6,006 nucleotides of DNA, taken from Fidelibacterota bacterium. Lineage in GTDB: Bacteria > Fidelibacterota > Marinisomatia > Marinisomatales > TCS55. The stretch spans positions 34,707-40,712 of the forward strand of contig PASZ01000004.1 in assembly GCA_002712245.1 (NCBI GenBank), written 5' to 3'. A model generated the notes under the pieces. That model was not told the DNA's origin. It searched no databases and worked only from the letters and a program-made list of their open reading frames with translations. Each line of letters begins with the position of its first letter. Within the stretch, counting starts at the first letter, position 1. Of the stretch, positions 5,907 to 6,006 are shown in pieces. A program made the position numbers and the translations under genes.

Positions 5907-5921
5907 GTTACTTTTAGTAAC
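5907..5921 (+). other. Hairpin shortly upstream of 16S rRNA
   Basis: GTTACT (5907-5912) and AGTAAC (5916-5921) form a perfect 6-bp stem with a TTT loop. It ends about 22 bases before the predicted 5' end of 16S rRNA. It could be part of the RNase III or maturation region. The long-range pairing partner downstream of 16S rRNA lies outside the window. Confidence 0.4.
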
Positions 5922-5943
5922 AAAGACAAAACAGAATCAAACA

Positions 5944-6006
5944 ACAATGGAGAGTTTGATCCTGGCTCAGGACGAACGCTGGCGGCGTGCTTGATACATG
6001 CAAGTC
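5944..6006 (+). rRNA. rrs: 16S ribosomal RNA, 5' end only
   Basis: The universal bacterial 16S start is present: AGAGTTTGATCCTGGCTCAG begins at 5951, equivalent to E. coli position 8, which places the mature 5' end near 5944. It is followed by the conserved GACGAACGCTGGCGGCGTGC and then ACATGCAAGTC. The gene runs past the right edge. The visible part is the least variable region and stops before the informative V1 loop, so it supports only a bacterial origin. It points the same way as the protein genes, with about 200 bases of leader after the TPR gene. Confidence 0.97.

Noticed and set aside
5740..5943. tRNA or small RNA gene in the spacer before 16S rRNA
   Set aside because: No cloverleaf pattern, TTCGA-type T-loop with matching stems or CCA end was found; only simple hairpins are visible.

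Overview
The window is a compact, AT-rich bacterial segment in which every recognisable gene lies on the plus strand. The evidence points tentatively to a marine member of the FCB assemblage, such as a Marinimicrobia/SAR406-like lineage. The reasons are low GC, few convincing Shine-Dalgarno sites, one TAnnTTTG-type promoter match ahead of the trigger factor gene, a trigger factor with a poorly conserved prolyl-isomerase region, and a secreted TPR protein whose predicted mature end begins with Gln. This placement is inference. Only about 60 bases of 16S rRNA are present, too few to classify by eye.

Layout. Positions 1-390 hold the C-terminal three quarters of a long-chain flavodoxin cut by the window edge. 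An AT-rich spacer (391-518) carries a TATAAT box. Next come three tightly packed genes: an uncharacterised soluble protein (519-950), a stand-alone VKOR-family membrane oxidoreductase with a TTG start (954-1379), and a 65-residue membrane-anchored zinc ribbon (1376-1573, overlapping by ATGA). After a 62-base spacer comes the protein quality-control operon: trigger factor tig (1636-2925), clpP (2929-3531) and clpX (from 3531, overlapping clpP by one base). A secreted or membrane TPR protein (4669-5739) follows. A roughly 200-base leader with several hairpins then leads into the 5' end of a 16S rRNA gene (about 5944 onward).

Trigger factor meets nascent chains at the ribosome, and ClpX unfolds substrates into the ClpP chamber. 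The gene order tig-clpP-clpX is classical, but the protease part is odd in three independent ways. ClpP has Asn (N178) where the catalytic-triad Asp is expected. ClpX lacks the N-terminal Cys4 zinc-binding domain. The clpX frame is interrupted by a TGA exactly at the conserved Gly of the sensor-2 motif GARxLR, and recognisable ClpX sequence continues in the same frame to a TAA at 4661. The TGA could be a sequencing or amplification error, a real nonsense mutation, or a recoded/readthrough codon. These are the main points worth a second look. I see no CRISPR array, insertion sequence, tRNA or phage gene, and no clearly new multi-gene system.
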